Origin: Mactra quadrangularis
Lineage: Eukaryota > Mollusca > Bivalvia > Venerida > Mactridae
Length of the DNA: 64,000 nucleotides
Assembly (NCBI GenBank): GCA_025267735.1
Contig: CM046297.1
Location: 36,544,011 to 36,608,010, forward strand
Direction of reading: 5' to 3'
The notes under the pieces were generated by a model that did no database searches, was not told where the DNA came from, and saw only the letters and a program-made list of their open reading frames with translations. The position numbers and the translations under genes were made by a program. Below are positions 11,736 through 24,036 of this stretch, piece after piece (the stretch's first letter is position 1; every line of letters begins with the position of its first letter).

Positions 11736-14700
11736 TTTTAAGGAAATAAATCATTGCTGATGTTTTAAAACTTATTGGTTTTGTGGAAGCTTGTTTAGTG
11801 AACTGGTAAAAATAATTTTGATGCAGATGCTAGTTTAGTATACCTGCTAGAACTTGATGAATGAAAAAGTTGTCTTTAACCGACAGTCTGGGCACTAATA
11901 TAGAATAACAGTTGTAATGTGTCTGGTTAGCTTATATGTATAATTTCAAATGCTTGTCAAAAGATGTTGATGAAGTAGAATAAAACGAGCGTGAAAACCA
12001 GCAGTCCAGAGGATAATCTAAATGTTGAAGTAAATGTTGTAATTTACTCGATAAAAGCTGCCCGTTGCCAATCAAACACGGAACTGTGTGTAGTGCACTC
12101 GTAAAATCTACCAATAGGGTGTGAGAGTCTATAGATTGAAATTCAACTAGGGGCCATTCTAGTTCACTTAAGATAAATGTGTATCTCCTATTGATTCCCT
12201 TCATTCAGGTTAAATGAGTTCGTGTGACATTGAGATGATTATATTGTACTTTATTCCGTTTGCTGGAAACAGAAACTATCTAGGGATTTGGTTACTAGAA
12301 TTTAAAATGCAGGTACTTTACTTCAAACGATTAACTATATATTCACTTTTAGAAAAAGTTAGAAAATAAAAAATATCTTCAGCGTTGCTTTTTGTCTTTT
12401 TGTGAAGTCTTGTTTACTGTTGCTGTTCCTGATATGTTTCAAAACTGCCTTTACTATAGATTTACATTAACATAAACCTTCAGCCAAAAATTGCAAAGCA
12501 TTCGAAATGAATAATTTGAGTTTTTAGTAGCATACGAAATTGATTTTACTCACACAAGGGTGAGTTTTCTTAGAATTAACTTTTTTCAAGACTTTTCAGA
12601 CGTTTTCAAACAAGTGCCATCATACGTTATTCTCGATTATGTTAATTGAAATAATATTTTCCACACAATCTTCGCGATATGACTTTCTGTGTTGGTGCAC
12701 CTTAAAACCCAAACAAACCACAAATTCTAAGAATTTTTAATTATCTAAATTGAAAATTTTAGTTCCTTATGGTACAATTTGACCTTACTGGATTGGTAAT
12801 CTGTTAAAACCAAACGAAATGATATATTCAAATTTAGTCTCATCATTTACACGTCTTTCTATTAATGCTAAGCTAATGTCTTAAAAGCAAAATCATGTAA
12901 CAATTTTCTAAAGTGTCACAGGGAATGGGAAGATTTAGTTCAATTAACTGTAAGCGCTTGCTTTTGGACATCTGCTTTAGATTTTAATAACTTCCTCATC
13001 GTTTTGTCTTTATGTGTTGGGTTGGCAGTAGTTAAGTGGTTGATGAACGGATGAAGTTAATGCTGCATGCTTGTTTCATTTGTTAGAATGTAGCGATTAC
13101 TAGTTTTATATTTCTGCTTTTTTATGATGAAATAAAGCTTGAATGAAAGAAAACACGTTCTCACTGCAAAATGCAATGCGTACGAACAAATTGAAATAGA
13201 GCATTTTTCTTTATTCACTCCTATATATTTGTGTTTAATTTGTCTTCAATTATTTAAAACTTTCAAAACATGGGTAAAAAAAAACAAATGCCCATTAAAG
13301 GAAAATTTTTGCTGTACTAGTCCATGAAAATTTTTCATCTTATATTGATTTTTACTCAACGGACTGAGACAAATATTGGCTCCTTGTAGAAAGATTAGCT
13401 AGTGCAGGTGAATGAAAGGTGCCTAAATAGCTTGCAATGATAGCGTTACATAACCTAGTAATAAAAAGTGTCTATGAATATTCAGGAAGGCACCTCTTTT
13501 CGTATTTAGTTACCCCAGTCTTTAATTCATGTGAGTGTCAGTTGTGTTAATGTTCTTTGTTCTGATTTGACAGTATGATTTAATTTTCATTCTTCAGATA
13601 GTGTTTTATAATTCTGATACGTGGCTCTAAGATTGTTTTAACAGTTTGAAATCTTTATCATTTAAAGTAGTTTAAATATAACATCTTCTTGAAATTGAAA
13701 ATGAACATCAACTGCCACTCTTATCTCTCTAACTGCTTTATCTTGACGTTTAGAAGTTTTTCCTGTCAGAATATTCTACTTCGATTTGACGTTGGAGTAT
13801 GAATGTGTTCATTTATAAAAATTGGCCAATTGAGTGTGTAAGGAAGAATTATTTTGAGATTTGAGATATTTTAGTGTGTTTTTTTACAACTTGTTGAAGA
13901 ATTTTCGTGACGTGTTTTGGTTAGTAATTTCGTTTCAACAGGTTTCTCAAGTCCTATAATTATATCATTGTCATTTAATGTATTTTTTCCTTCCTAGAAT
14001 GAGATATTTTAATTCTAATTCTATTCTAGCTTAAACTATCTAAAACTTGTTGAGATAATAAATCTAGTTCTTATGCTTTATCTATAGAATATTCACTTAA
14101 ATTTGTGGTTTGGACTTTTTTGAAATTTTTGTATTCTTTTAAAACTATGTTTGCAACTGTAACTCTAATCCGCTGTGCAGTAATTTGTATACTCAAAATT
14201 TTGTCTAAAATATAATAAAAAATGTGGCGAATTATACCTCTATTGCAGATGAAAAACCATTGCAAGATTATCTAGAGGCAATAAAGACTTTAAATATTGC
14301 AAATACTTTGGAGATAGTATAGCCGACATAGGGTATCCAGAAACTATGACAAATTCATGCTAGAATTGTCTATGTAATGATAGGAGTCGTTATTATGTAA
14401 CAGGACGGATTATACGTCCTTGAAGGTTCCTGATATATCTTCCAACGTATTAAGTGTGACTCGTAATTAAAGTTTTCTGTCTCTTAAAAAGATCTGAAAT
14501 CTTTTTCATCATTATTAAACAGATTGGTGTGTTAGACTGGTTGTCTTGATGGAAATTAAGAATTAAGATTTATTGTGTCTGTAAGATAATATTTTATTTG
14601 TCTCGTAATACGAGAGGTCATGGTGTTACCAGTGTATCGTATAGTACAACATTGTTTTCTTTTGTAGTTAAGTTTGTCTTGTTTCTATTCCTGATGTGTT

Positions 14701-16625
14701 TTCAGACTCTTTTTGGCATTATGGATGAAGGGTCAAGATTGTAAACAAATATAGAATAAGTTAAGGAAAGAAAATCGTATGCCGCATTATTTAAGAACAT
14801 TCACTAAAGTGTGAAATTTGGTTTCATGGAATGGCGTAACGCTTTGTATATAACTGTAACACAAATCCGCAGTGCAATTTTTAATATGCTCGAGTTGGAA
14901 TCCTATTCGACTCTTCAACTTCATATGATTGTTTCTTTTGGAATAAGCAACAACACCTGCTTCTTTTGCGCGAGTATTGTGTTACTAGCAGTTACAAAAT
15001 AATCAAAGGCAGTTCATTTTGAATGGGTGGGCAAGTATTTGGAAAGAAAGATTTCTTTAAAAACTAGTTAGATAGACCATCAGCCGTAAATTACTTATCA
15101 AAAAAGTGTTGATATACGGTGTTCAATTTAACAGAAGGTTCTATTAGGCAAGGTTTTGCTGTATCCTCAGAAACATAAGTTGAAATGTTAAAACAAATAT
15201 TGTTATTTATTACATCACGACAGTTAGTGTCTAGAACGTTCCCATAGAAATGGATAGCTTCCATAGTTGAGTTGTATACATCTGTCTAGGTGTGTTTACC
15301 AATTAATATTATGTGGAAAATACACGACAAACACTTGAGGGAGAAAAGGGAGAAAATGATCGTATGATAAAATGGTTTGTGGCGGGCACAATCTCTCTGC
15401 TTGTTATTGATAACTCTTGGCAATGGAATTTGTATTATCATTTTTGCTTTTTAAATTTAGTATTAACCTTGTTTATTAGCATGTATTTTCATGTCCTCTG
15501 CCGGCAAAATGCGTTTCTTTATTATTGTCATAATTCATTTTTTTCTACGCTCCCATTCTCCCATTCGGCAACGTTGCCTCGTTTGGTAACTGGAGTTACC
15601 GGAGTTAATCATCTTTTTGGGACACCTTTTTTAACTGTAACTCACAGCAAATCACATATTTTGAAACTTTTGTTATAAAAACACTCACACCAGAAATACA
15701 CAATTACACACTTGAAACGTACTGTTGAAAATATTATTGCAAGGAATCGGTGACGTTTCTCAGTACAGAGACAAATGAACAGAAATTTCTTGGAAGGAAT
15801 GACCTATCACCGTCGGCAATGAAAACCTAAACTGTCGATCTGTAAAGGTAAAGTTATACTGTGGTGTCAACTATTCTTTTATCACGGACTAAGAAATAAA
15901 CTTCTAAATAATAAAACAAAATTGTTCTATGTTGATAACAGACGAACAGATGAAAAGTGATATCTCCGACAATGTTTGGAATTAATCATCGTACCTTTCT
16001 CAATAAATCCATTTATGTTACCGAAAAAGACGGAGTTAGTGGCAATTATATTTTCATTTTTTACGAGCTCTCGTCGATGTAGACAAGGGGGATTGCAATA
16101 TCGTCAAGATTGGAAAATGTATTAGGGAAATGATGGGAAAAGAAATACACAGACTGAACGACGAGAACGGTTGTAATTTTGTTTAATAAAAACTTGTTTG
16201 ACTGACATGTTTGGTTTAAAACAAGATTTTCTTGTCGAGGATGGAAGACAAAAGAGGCTTGGACTAATCAAGGAAACAATTTCTTGATTGATTTTAATTG
16301 AAGTGTAACATTCTGGTTGGTACTTTCTAAAACGAAGTTCTGTCTGAAAATTCTGTTTAGTGTACTTAAAACTTTTAAAAATACTTTTTGTAATTCGTAC
16401 TTTTGGGCTTTGCATCTTAATTTGTACTTCTTAAATGAACTTGTTTTTTTTCAAACGATCTTATCAAAGTAATCGTAAATGTTATTCAATTTCTCGTGAC
16501 GCATACATTTACTCTGCTGATGAAAATATTCGATATATGGTCAATAATCCTCGTACATAAACACGAATATCTATATGTGTCGCTTGTGACTGCAAATGTG
16601 CTGGTAGTGAGTATTTTCATATTTC
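11736..16625. other. Non-coding, mostly featureless
   Basis: About 4.9 kb of AT-rich DNA. Apart from a family E SINE tail at 12667-12725 I see no bounded element or gene. The 121-codon plus-strand frame at 15313 starts at GTG, lacks any domain and has no splice context, so it is taken as chance. Confidence 0.45.
12667..12725 (+). mobile_element. SINE tail fragment, family E
   Basis: Contains CGCGATATGACTTTCTGTGT, then TGGTGCACCTTAAAACC and a CAAACAAACC tail. It is the same module as 7421-7479, in the opposite orientation. Confidence 0.6.
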
Positions 16626-16948
16626 GCCGCCCGGCTAGCTCAGGTGGTAGCACGCAAGTCTACTGATCGAGGGGTCGTGGGTTCGATTCTCGGGCGTGGC
16701 ATACTTTCATTGAGATTGGTCATGCAATTATTTCTACGGCCATTCTCCCTCCTACCAGTAATGTTTAATTACATAGAACAGTTGTCAGTCACTGACGAAA
16801 AAATGTGCTTAGTAGTTGGTTAACATCTAAATTCAGAGATTTAGCCTTTTCAGGAGGAGTGAGTAGGTTGACTGAACGCCGTTTTATGACCTATACAATG
16901 TGTTGCTACGCCATTAAACCCAACAAACAAACAACAAACAAACAAACA
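16626..16948 (+). mobile_element. tRNA-derived SINE, family A (copy A2)
   Basis: A plus-strand copy with a complete head. GCCCGGCTAGCTCAGGTGGT is the A-box region, GGTTCGATT lies in the B box, and GCCCG can pair with CGGGC as an acceptor stem. The body carries TTGTCAGTCACTGACGAAA and AGGAGGAGTGAGTAGGTTGA. It ends in CCAACAAACAAACAACAAAC and a further CAAA run. Confidence 0.85.
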
Positions 16949-17136
16949 TTTTCATATTTATTTGGCATGGCTCACATATTGGAAAATTACAATATGCAAA
17001 GAACATGTATTTTATCACAGCATGACAAGCACATCGACACCAGGGACAATACAAAAAGGTTGAGCCCTTATTTCCATCGTGATACTAGTGAGACTTCAGC
17101 TGTGTTTATAATAGTAGAATGTTTAACCATACGTGT

Positions 17137-17497
17137 CATTCGGAACACCCTCGACCTTTCATGAATGAATAATCTCGGAAGGATTCGTGGGGGGTCTTCA
17201 CTGGATTTTGGCGATTTTACTACCTATGCGAGGCGAAGCACGTAACGGTTACACAAAATAGTTCTTGTAGTATACATACAGATCTTTGTCTAAACATATT
17301 TATTTGTTTTAAATTGAACCAAATATATTTCATCGGTATCATTGAAATGTGTAATTTTAAATTTACGGACTAAAAACGAAACTTCAGTCATCGCCTTAAC
17401 GATCGTGTATTTTTTTACTTCAACACCGGTTTTTCCAAAATGGCGTCTAAATATGTCCGAGGATATTCGTAGCGAATGACCGAGGATGTTCCGAATG
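17137..17497 (+). mobile_element. Mutator-like MITE (copy a), intact with 9-bp target duplication
   Basis: 361 bp. The left end is CATTCGGAACACCCTCGACC; the right end, read in reverse complement, is CATTCGGAACATCCTCGGTC. It is flanked by CATACGTGT on both sides (17128-17136 and 17498-17506). A target duplication of 9-10 bp with no transposase suggests a non-autonomous Mutator-like element. Related copies are at 30574-30889, 31433-31726 and 40519-40877, all in the same orientation. An 85-codon minus-strand frame inside it is a by-product. Confidence 0.8.
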
Positions 17498-17506
17498 CAT
17501 ACGTGT

Positions 17507-18647
17507 GTGGATATTTTTTGTCCATTGTTGCTTCTAAGAACTAACATAATGGGAATAAAAGAGAGATTGATAAAAACACAGCCTTAAAGAAGAGAGTCTC
17601 TCTTGAAAATTTCTTGTTTCTTTTTTTATTATTCCAAGCAAGTAACAATCAGATATTCTGTTGACAAGCTGTTAAGTGGCTTCTTAAGAGTATTTCTCAT
17701 AACAACGATACAAATATAAATCTGTTTTGTTTGAGAAAGAACTTGGATGGAAGCTTTCGATTTTGTTCTGTGATCTGAATACAATGTTGAAATTCTTACA
17801 TGTAAGGAAATGGGGTTAGCTATTTGTTAGAAAAGTCCTAGTTTGAACAAAGAGTCAAAAAGACATGTAAGATTAGCTTGTAGGTTTAAATAACTTTGCA
17901 ACATGGCGTAAAATTCGTCATAATCATATGGGTTTCCAATGGTGTTGCTTTCGCTGTAATTCCATGTATGCCTTGTGTGTCTGAAGTTGATTAGATCAGA
18001 TTTTCTGAAAGGAACATAGTTGCTGAAAAATGATTCCATATGATTTAAAGAACATATATTAATATTTTCAATCAATCAAATGCATATTAATGAAATATCT
18101 CAAAACATCGATTTAAAGTCAATAACACATTTTGTGTAAAATTTGTAATATTCCAAATATAGTGACGGAGTATCACTACAAATTGAAAACCTTATTTTGT
18201 TTTATTACTTGTAATTTTCGTGGTATGTCTTTTATTTTCGTGCAATGTCTCATACTGTCTAAGATAAGATACAATTGAAGTCGTAAACCTCCATATATTA
18301 CATATATTTATTTTCCCAGATAGGCAGAATTTTTCTTTGAACACCAGACTTGGTTCAGTCTGATGTTTATTTGTGGCGGTTTATTGTTTTAACTCTTACA
18401 ATATTACGATTATTTTTGTCTTATCTGTTTGTCGTACGTGACTTTAAAATCCAGTATTACAATGGAAATAAGGGGCTTGTTTCTCTTTTTGTGCCATCCT
18501 TTATGTATATGATATGGATGGAATGACTTTATTATCAATGTGTATTATATTACATTTATATTCAATTTATGTTAATTTTTGTACAAATTACACAGAAATA
18601 ATTTTATTTATCTAAATGTATTGAATTGTGTATTTGTAAATTGTTAA
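17507..18647. other. Non-coding, no gene seen
   Basis: AT-rich spacer with no recognised element or gene. Confidence 0.45.
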
Positions 18648-18894
18648 GGATTTGGAAACTCGTGCCCGAGGGGTGCGGGTTCGAATCCAATCCGGGGAGG
18701 TTATACCCTTCCATAAAAATTGACAATAATGTCGACTTTCCTTCATTGATTAGATAATATGGAGAAGTTTCCGGCCTTGTGGAAGGGTAGGTGCGTACTG
18801 GTTATAGACTATGGTCCAGGAAAGCTAGGATAGGTGCACTGGACACCGTAAAATGATCTAAATTGTGTTGACACGGCGTTAAATCTAGTAAAAA
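18648..18894 (+). mobile_element. tRNA-derived SINE, family C, partial head (copy C2)
   Basis: It starts inside the tRNA-like head (B box GGGTTCGAATCC). It continues with GGGGAGGTTATACCCTTCCA, GATTAGATAATATGGAGAAG and GGCCTTGTGGAAGGGTAGGT, and ends with GTTGACACGGCGTTAAATCT. It matches 28185-28482 (minus, full head) and 37799-37984 (plus, no head). Confidence 0.75.
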
Positions 18895-19974
18895 AGTGAA
18901 TTGTTTAACTGGAACAAAGAGGAAAGATCAATTTGGTCATAGCATTACTTTGGACTTTTGATAACAAATCACATGTGAATTGTAGTCATGGAATAATTTC
19001 TGAAGCCTTTCTCCCACCCCCCTCTGTCTCAAGTAGGTCAGTTGTCAGTCAGGAATCAATGCATGTCTAGGGAACGCAAAAAGAACGACTGCCTGTCGCA
19101 ATAAGACCGAAAGGTGTTGGAATTCGACCCGAAGTACCGTACATTACATTTCAATAAAATTTGATCTTCCCCTATAAAAGTCGATACCAAAATCAACGCA
19201 CTAGTAAAATGTAATTAGCAGACATCCGTACGTTTTAATTTATATCTAGAAAGGCATCGTGATTAATTGATTGATATGTTGTATCCATTGTCAATTAAGG
19301 TCGTATAACATGAGTAAGATAAAAAAGGGTAAATGTGTTACAAGATCTAATGAAAATAAATTACGACAATAAATCAAGCTCGCTAATCATCTTATATTGA
19401 AGTTGCTAATTGATTGCTTTTCTCAATTACATCCCTCTGAGTTAAGAAGTTTACAGCTTAGGGAAAGGCTTACAGCTTTTAGCGTGACACTATTTCTACT
19501 CGCAAATATGTCTCTAGTATCTAAACTGTTGAAAGCTTTTCTTCAGCAATCGCTTGCATGGTATTAATGAGGACTTATTGTAAATTCAGAAGTCTGGTCT
19601 TAACTTATACTTAAATGTTAAGTCGCAAGTCTATGAGACTTTGATCCAGTACCAAGAGAGTAGAAGTTCATTCATCGCATCTAGATTTTTTAGAAAATTA
19701 TAGCAATTTTACGAAACATTAGGCCTATGTTGGATATTACAGTGTCGTTAGAACGTGTTATTACTAAAATAAAAAAAATGTAAATTTGTCTTAACGAAGG
19801 CCCCAAAATTATATAAGTCATAAGTTAAGCTTAACTAAGACCTAAATAGCGCTCTATATAGTCGCAAGTTTAGCTTACATTAGATTAAAATTACAATCGT
19901 TATAAATATTCTAGTCTTAAGATGCAACTGACCTACGTATGTGTCTAATGTTGATAAAATAGATCATAATCGTA
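18895..19974. other. Non-coding, no gene seen
   Basis: No supported gene, RNA or bounded repeat. Confidence 0.45.
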
Positions 19975-20660
19975 AGATACAACGGAGCGTACGACTATTT
20001 CTGTTGATGAATTGAACACTATCTGCTGTAATTTCTCTGTCACTGGAAAGTTGCAATAACACAAACAAAAGTACAATGTATTATTAAAATAGCTACGTAG
20101 CCTCTAAAGTGACATTTTGAAATACTTTTTTATTATCACAACTTTTTCGTTTAAACGTAATATTATTTCGTTTTTTCGAAATAATATTATTTCGTTTTTT
20201 TCGAATTATTATTCCGTTAAATCGAAATAATTTTGTCGTTTTTCGAAATAATATTACGTTTAAACGAACAAGTTGTGATAATAAAAAAAATAATTTATAA
20301 AAAAATATTTCAAAATGTCACTTTAGGGGCTCCGTAAATAGCCTATAGTCGATCTCATAATCTATTATTAATTAGACTCTGATTTGTGATTTATGTGGCT
20401 AATTAACAATCTACCTGATAAATTTGTCATACTGTTATACAAATATGAGAATTGCTCAGACAATACGGTGTTCTAATTACGGGAATAAATCATTGGATAT
20501 TTGACACTTATGTGTTTAATTAGTAAATACCAATTCGTTTTATCACCACATTTGGAAAATTCTGATTGTTCAAGTTTCAGATACAGTCTATATCTTGTTT
20601 AGCTGCTAACCACTAGAGATTGCTAAATATAGGTACCCATCCTACACAGGATTATGCTGT
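19975..20660. repeat. Segmental duplication, left copy (interrupted by a MITE)
   Basis: Apart from the inserted MITE at 20094-20336, this segment corresponds in order to 20990-21860. Shared landmarks are GTACAATGTAT, a CTGATTTGTG block, CTAATTAACAATCTACCTGA, TTGACACTTATGTGTTTAAT, ACCAATTCGTTTTATCACCA and TTTAGCTGCTAACCACT. The part after the MITE is very similar between copies, which implies a fairly recent duplication. Confidence 0.85.
20094..20336. mobile_element. Hairpin MITE with long inverted ends
   Basis: Left and right arms begin TACGKAGCCYCTAAAGTGAC and continue through ATTTTGAAATA, TTATTATCACAACTT and CGTTTAAACG, so the element can fold along nearly its full length. AATAGC flanks both sides (20088-20093 and 20337-20342). 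The second copy of the surrounding duplication lacks it at the matching place, which proves an insertion. It has no coding capacity. Confidence 0.85.
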
Positions 20661-20830
20661 TTTGTTGTTGCATTGTGCTTCCTCAGGCGAAAACACGACA
20701 AATGATTAAAATGTCGTATGATTTGTTTTTGCATGGCGCCTCGCGGGACGATGATACGACAAAAAGACCAATTTATCGAACTTTCGTGTTTTCGTGTGGC
20801 GCCCTGCGGGGCAACAATGCGACATGGCAT
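20640..20830. repeat. Three-unit GC-cored imperfect palindromic repeat
   Basis: Three successive units of roughly 57-68 bp each have a GC-rich core (CTTCCTCAGGCG, GGCGCCTCGCGGG, GGCGCCCTGCGGGG) between T-rich and ACGACA-type flanks. In the middle unit GTCGTATGAT can pair with ATGATACGAC. The GC content stands out sharply from the surroundings. Overlapping open frames on both strands are explained by this symmetry and are not genes. Confidence 0.6.
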
Positions 20831-20989
20831 AAATCAGCCACCATAGTTACCTGTATATACTATAATAATATATATTACGACTAATAAAAAAATGGACGTG
20901 GCGAATCAGATAAAACATATTTATAACAGTCCTAAGGTCGTTTGCATTAAATCATATTTCCGCCTCTAGATGCCGTTGTCAACGCGTTG

Positions 20990-21860
20990 GTGTTAAAGTA
21001 GACTATGCGACTACTTCTGTTAGTAAACTGCATACAGTCTATAATAAATAACTGTGACTGCAAAATTTCAACATAATACACAAAAGTACAATGTATAATT
21101 ATAAGAGCCTATAGCCAATCTCATATTCTATTATTCATTAGACTCTGATTTGTGGTTTATGTGCCTAATTAACAATCTACCTGATAAATTTGTCATAATG
21201 TTATACAAATATGTGCATTGCTCAGACAACGCCGTGTTCTAATTACGGGAATAAATCATTCGATATTTGACACTTATGTGTTTAATTAGTAAATACCAAT
21301 TCGTTTTATCACCACATTTGGAAAATTCTGATTGTTCAAGTTTCAGATACAGTCTACCTCGTGTTTAGCTAATGAACTAGGATTGTGCAAACTGCAGGGC
21401 TCGAAATTTAACAAAAAATTGGACTTGCAAATTTTTGCGAGTTGATTTTATTTCAACTCGCAAAATGAAAACAATCACTCGAATTGTGTATCCAAATTTT
21501 AATAGCATACATAGTAACTATTAATAATTGTGCAATATAAACACATTGTACTATATTTACTTATTTCTAGTTGCATACTGTGGCATAGACAAGGAATATC
21601 GAACATGTTTTACAGTGAATCTAATTAATAGTTACCGTCCATCAATGCTGATTTGAGCCTCATTTGTTTGGATAGAAATATTTTTGTGGCAATTTTAACT
21701 CGCAAAAATTTGCGAGTTGAAATTAAAGTTACACGCAATTTTCAAAGTCCACTCGCATTTTGCGAGTATGCGAGCTTCAATTCGAGCACTGGCAAACTGT
21801 TTAGCTGCTAACCACTGGAGATTGCTAAATACAGGTACCCATCTTATATAGGATTTCGCT
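20990..21860. repeat. Segmental duplication, right copy (interrupted by a hAT element)
   Basis: Collinear with 19975-20660. It lacks the hairpin MITE of the left copy and carries instead the hAT-like insertion 21395-21791. The end beyond the hAT element (TTTAGCTGCTAACCACTGG, then GGTACCCATC) continues the duplicated sequence. Confidence 0.85.
21395..21791. mobile_element. hAT-like MITE with perfect 8-bp target duplication
   Basis: 397 bp, beginning CAGGGCTCGAAATT and ending AATTCGAGCACTG. The flanks are an exact GCAAACTG on each side (21387-21394 and 21792-21799). Subterminal CTCGCAAAA/TTTTGCGAG motifs occur several times near both ends, as expected for transposase-binding repeats of hAT elements. 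No transposase is present. The other copy of the host duplication has no insertion here. Confidence 0.9.
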
Positions 21861-22321
21861 GTCATAATAATATCATTACCCTAAAATGGGTCGCAAGACT
21901 GTTTTCAAAATTGGCCTGAATATAAAAAAGTGTATTCTTTTTTTATTTTTCAAAAATTTAGTTTTTGCCTCAACTCGCTTAGAAGAAGGCTTTGGTTAGA
22001 TAAGAAAAACAAGTTTGTACTGGATGTATAATCTTAGAATACTAGTTTTGTAAAATTGGCTTCCTCGTGATACTGAAAATAGTATACGACAGAGATAAAG
22101 CTAATTGCTTTTATAAGAAAATGCTTTGGTGCATTATTAATTGGATCCCATCGATAAAAGTCTTTCAGATTATTCTAAGAAAGATCGTGGGTGGAACCAA
22201 TTAAGATATTTTGTAAATTCCTGGAAGTCATTTCAGTACTGGCTTTATAAAGACTTCGATAAACGTTTTTGGGGAACCTGACATTTGCCTTAGTAATTAG
22301 GAAAAATGATTTTTGTTTTGT

Positions 22322-22371
22322 ATTGTCTAGTAAATGAAAATGAATAATTGTCTAGTAAATGAAAATGAATA
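22322..22371. repeat. Exact 2 x 25-bp tandem repeat
   Basis: The unit containing TTGTCTAGTAAATGAAAATG occurs twice in direct succession without a mismatch, which points to a recent slippage or repair event. Confidence 0.85.
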
Positions 22372-23839
22372 AGCGGTTGGTTGTCTCGAATTATTCCTTT
22401 ATTTTCGAGTTTTTATGAGAGGCAATGGTGTTTTGGCAATTGATTCCTGTACACACACAAATTAATCAAAACTTCATTACTGGAATTTTCTCGCAAAATA
22501 TCCAAAAACTAAGATTCATTTTAATACGTGCATGATACTATATTTGGAAGGGTATACGACATGCTGCATTGATTACGCCTGGTCGGAATATATTGTTATT
22601 TAAAAATGAGGTTTTAAGCATTTTAGTTTAACTTTTTTGGACTTACGCCGATTTTTGACTTACGATAATGTTAGACTTACGATGGTTTTGTCTGAGAATA
22701 TTTGTCGTACGATTGTTTGTTAAACTATCTTTTTATTTTGACATTACAATCCCTTGCACAGAGTTCTCTAAATACAAATGATATAAAGTCGAGATTTATC
22801 TTAATTGGTTTTGCTATTTCTAGACATAGTTGAGAATTCTAATACTAAATGTTTTTGTTGACATTCTAAATTGTTATTGTCGTTAGTTTTCGATTAAATG
22901 AAATGTTATTTGAGTACGTGGGTGTCTTCATTAAATAAAGAATGCAAAAGTTTAATATACTCCAAGTCCATATCATCAAACGTCATGTGACTGTTTTGTG
23001 TTATTTTGTAAACCTTGGAGATATACAATACCCACCATAAGTTTGGAGACAAAAGAAATAAACTACAATTCTTCAATAATGATAATTATGTTTGTAGAAT
23101 CATTATTTTTGAGAAACTTGAGTATTGTTTGTGATAAAATGAAAACAAATTTCATGGATGTAACATAATATAAGATTTGGCATCTGACAACTTAAAGCCT
23201 TCAAAAGCATGTTTATTGTAATTATTTTTTATAACTTAACTTTATTGCTATTTTTGTAGTCTTAGTTATAATTATGATGATAACCAAAAGATAGATCAAC
23301 ATTAAAAAGCATTTAACAGTTATCGAATTTTAGATAAAAGCTATTCGGTAAGTAATGTCTCCAAACTTTTGGTAGGTACTATATTTTGTTTTCTATTGAT
23401 CAGCTCATTCAATTTTTAAGAAATAACATAAAGTGTGTCTATATTCTGTTTTTGAATAAAACATTGGGACGAATTTTGAAGTGCCAAAACCAAATATCGA
23501 GTGCTTTAGCACGAGTTATTTAATAAGCATATCGAAACATATGCCTGTGTTAGAATTAACAATATATGGCTTCGATCTATGGATCATACGCGAGGGAACG
23601 CCTACCTTAAACTGTGTTTGAAAACACTGACAGTTTCCAAGAGACTTCGATTTATTTTTATATGTAAGGGAATATGCCTACTGCATTATGTGTTCGTAAA
23701 TCAATCATGATACATAGTGCAGTCATTTACTACAGTAACTTGGCATTTCTATAATTTGAATTGTCTTGGACAATACAGCTAGTCGTTATACATGTATAAC
23801 CTATGAAATAAGTTTTTTATAAGCTAGCAATTTTTCAGT

Positions 23840-24036
23840 TGGTTTAAAGCCGTGGCAACATATTGTATAGGTCATACCACTATGGGTAGTTAACTTATTC
23901 ATCGTTCCTGGTTTTAGCTTTAAACCAATAACTAGGCACATACTTTCATCAGTGACTGACAACTGTCCTATAGGATTTAGAATCAGTGATAGGAGAGAAA
24001 ACAGCCGTAGAATTACTTTTTAACCAAACTCCACCA
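23840..24036 (-). mobile_element. Decayed SINE, family A (copy A5)
   Basis: Retains body blocks GGTTTAAAGCCGTGGCAACA, TCAGTGACTGACAACTGTCC and AACCAAACTCCACC in the order of the minus-strand family A copies, but the tRNA head is missing. Divergence is higher than in copies A1-A4. Confidence 0.6.

Noticed and set aside
15313..15678. 121-codon plus-strand frame with hydrophobic stretches, a candidate signal-peptide exon
   Set aside because: It begins at GTG, has no motif, and no donor was found that fits the phase of exon 1 (two bases needed).
17290..17547. 85-codon minus-strand frame
   Set aside because: It lies mostly within a Mutator-like MITE that recurs in the window without keeping the frame.
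20642..20884. Overlapping frames on both strands (62 and 76 codons)
   Set aside because: They are explained by the self-complementary GC-cored repeat and show no conserved protein motif.
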